This document shows positions 5,967-6,211 of a stretch of 6,211 nt of DNA, piece after piece (the stretch's first letter is position 1; each line of letters begins with the position of its first letter). The translations under genes were made by a program, and so were the position numbers. The notes beneath the pieces were generated by a model. That model was not told the origin of the DNA. It worked only from the letters and a program-made list of their open reading frames with translations, and did not search any database. This DNA comes from Bradyrhizobiaceae bacterium (GTDB lineage Bacteria; Pseudomonadota; Alphaproteobacteria; Rhizobiales; Hyphomicrobiaceae): assembly GCA_947475855.1 (NCBI GenBank), contig CANJPN010000384.1:1-6211 (forward strand), read 5' to 3'.

Positions 5967-6211
5967 ATGCCGTTGCGCCGCACACTCGACAACCAACCCG
6001 ACTTCCGGCTCATCCGGTCGCTCGAAGAGGCGCAGGCTGAAATCGCCGGCACACATGCGTTCCGGCTGTTCTGCACGCCCTCACTTTCAAGCCGCCGTGG
6101 TCCCGATCACGCGGCTCTCGTCGAGCGCGCCCGCTTCCACTTGCGCACAGCGCGCACTGCGACAGTCGCTACATCCGTCGGCGACCTCGCAACCTATACC
6201 TTCGAGCCCGA
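5967..6211 (+). CDS. N-terminal part of a protein, possibly an alpha/beta hydrolase (3' end outside window)
   Basis: ATG at 5967 opens a frame that stays open for 81 codons to the window edge. Codon third positions are strongly G/C, as in the other real genes here. The product begins MPLRRTLDNQPDFRLIRSLE. It continues with FRLFCTPSLS (32-41), an Arg- and His-rich helix LVERARFHLR (51-60), and VGDLATYTFEP (71-81). The last part reads like the first beta strand before the His-Gly oxyanion motif of an alpha/beta hydrolase, but the diagnostic motifs lie outside the window, so that identity is a guess. The Shine-Dalgarno sequence is weak. An in-frame stop at 5916-5918 limits how far upstream the start could be. 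The gene diverges from the zinc-ribbon gene. Confidence 0.7.
   Translation, partial: MPLRRTLDNQPDFRLIRSLEEAQAEIAGTHAFRLFCTPSLSSRRGPDHAALVERARFHLRTARTATVATSVGDLATYTFEP

Noticed and set aside
5853..6056. A 67-codon minus-strand frame
   Set aside because: Its first half lies opposite the better-supported plus-strand gene starting at 5967. The rest is AT-rich intergenic sequence, and no domain or good ribosome site is visible.

Overview
The window is GC-rich. Its codons mostly end in G or C, the Shine-Dalgarno sequences are strong, and the gene families are typical of a soil proteobacterium with a large catabolic genome. A Bradyrhizobium-like alphaproteobacterium is my best guess, but a betaproteobacterium cannot be excluded. 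No rRNA, tRNA, CRISPR array, transposase or integrase is visible.

Layout. (1) Positions 1-436 (+) hold the C-terminal part of an extradiol-dioxygenase-type VOC protein, cut by the window edge. (2) Positions 437-1143 are a gene-poor stretch with a palindromic repeat (450-474), a probable small Cys/His-rich membrane protein on the minus strand (645-848) and a doubtful 56-codon frame (971-1141). (3) Positions 1144-4148 (-) hold a three-gene set transcribed in the order GST, Tat-exported alpha/beta hydrolase, PanB-like protein, with gaps of 97 and 64 bases. (4) Positions 4149-4403 are a divergent control region with two more copies of the palindromic repeat, a perfect 10-base palindrome and a weak promoter match. 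(5) Positions 4404-5261 (+) encode a TauD/TfdA-type Fe(II)/2-oxoglutarate dioxygenase. (6) Positions 5270-5767 (-) encode a zinc-ribbon membrane protein, convergent with the dioxygenase. (7) Positions 5967-6211 (+) are the start of a further gene that runs off the window, possibly an alpha/beta hydrolase.

Inference: the first part of the window looks like a catabolic island for an organic or aromatic compound. It has an extradiol dioxygenase, a hydrolase resembling the C-C-bond-cleaving FrsA/Ayg1-type group, a YfcG-type glutathione transferase, a 2-oxoglutarate dioxygenase and a PanB homologue whose catalytic residues differ from true PanB. The GST operon and the dioxygenase gene diverge from one 255-base control region and may be co-regulated. 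The substrate cannot be read from the sequence. The most interesting points are the divergent PanB-like enzyme in this setting, the Tat signal on the hydrolase, and the three same-orientation palindromes that share an identical left arm while each right arm carries one different transition.
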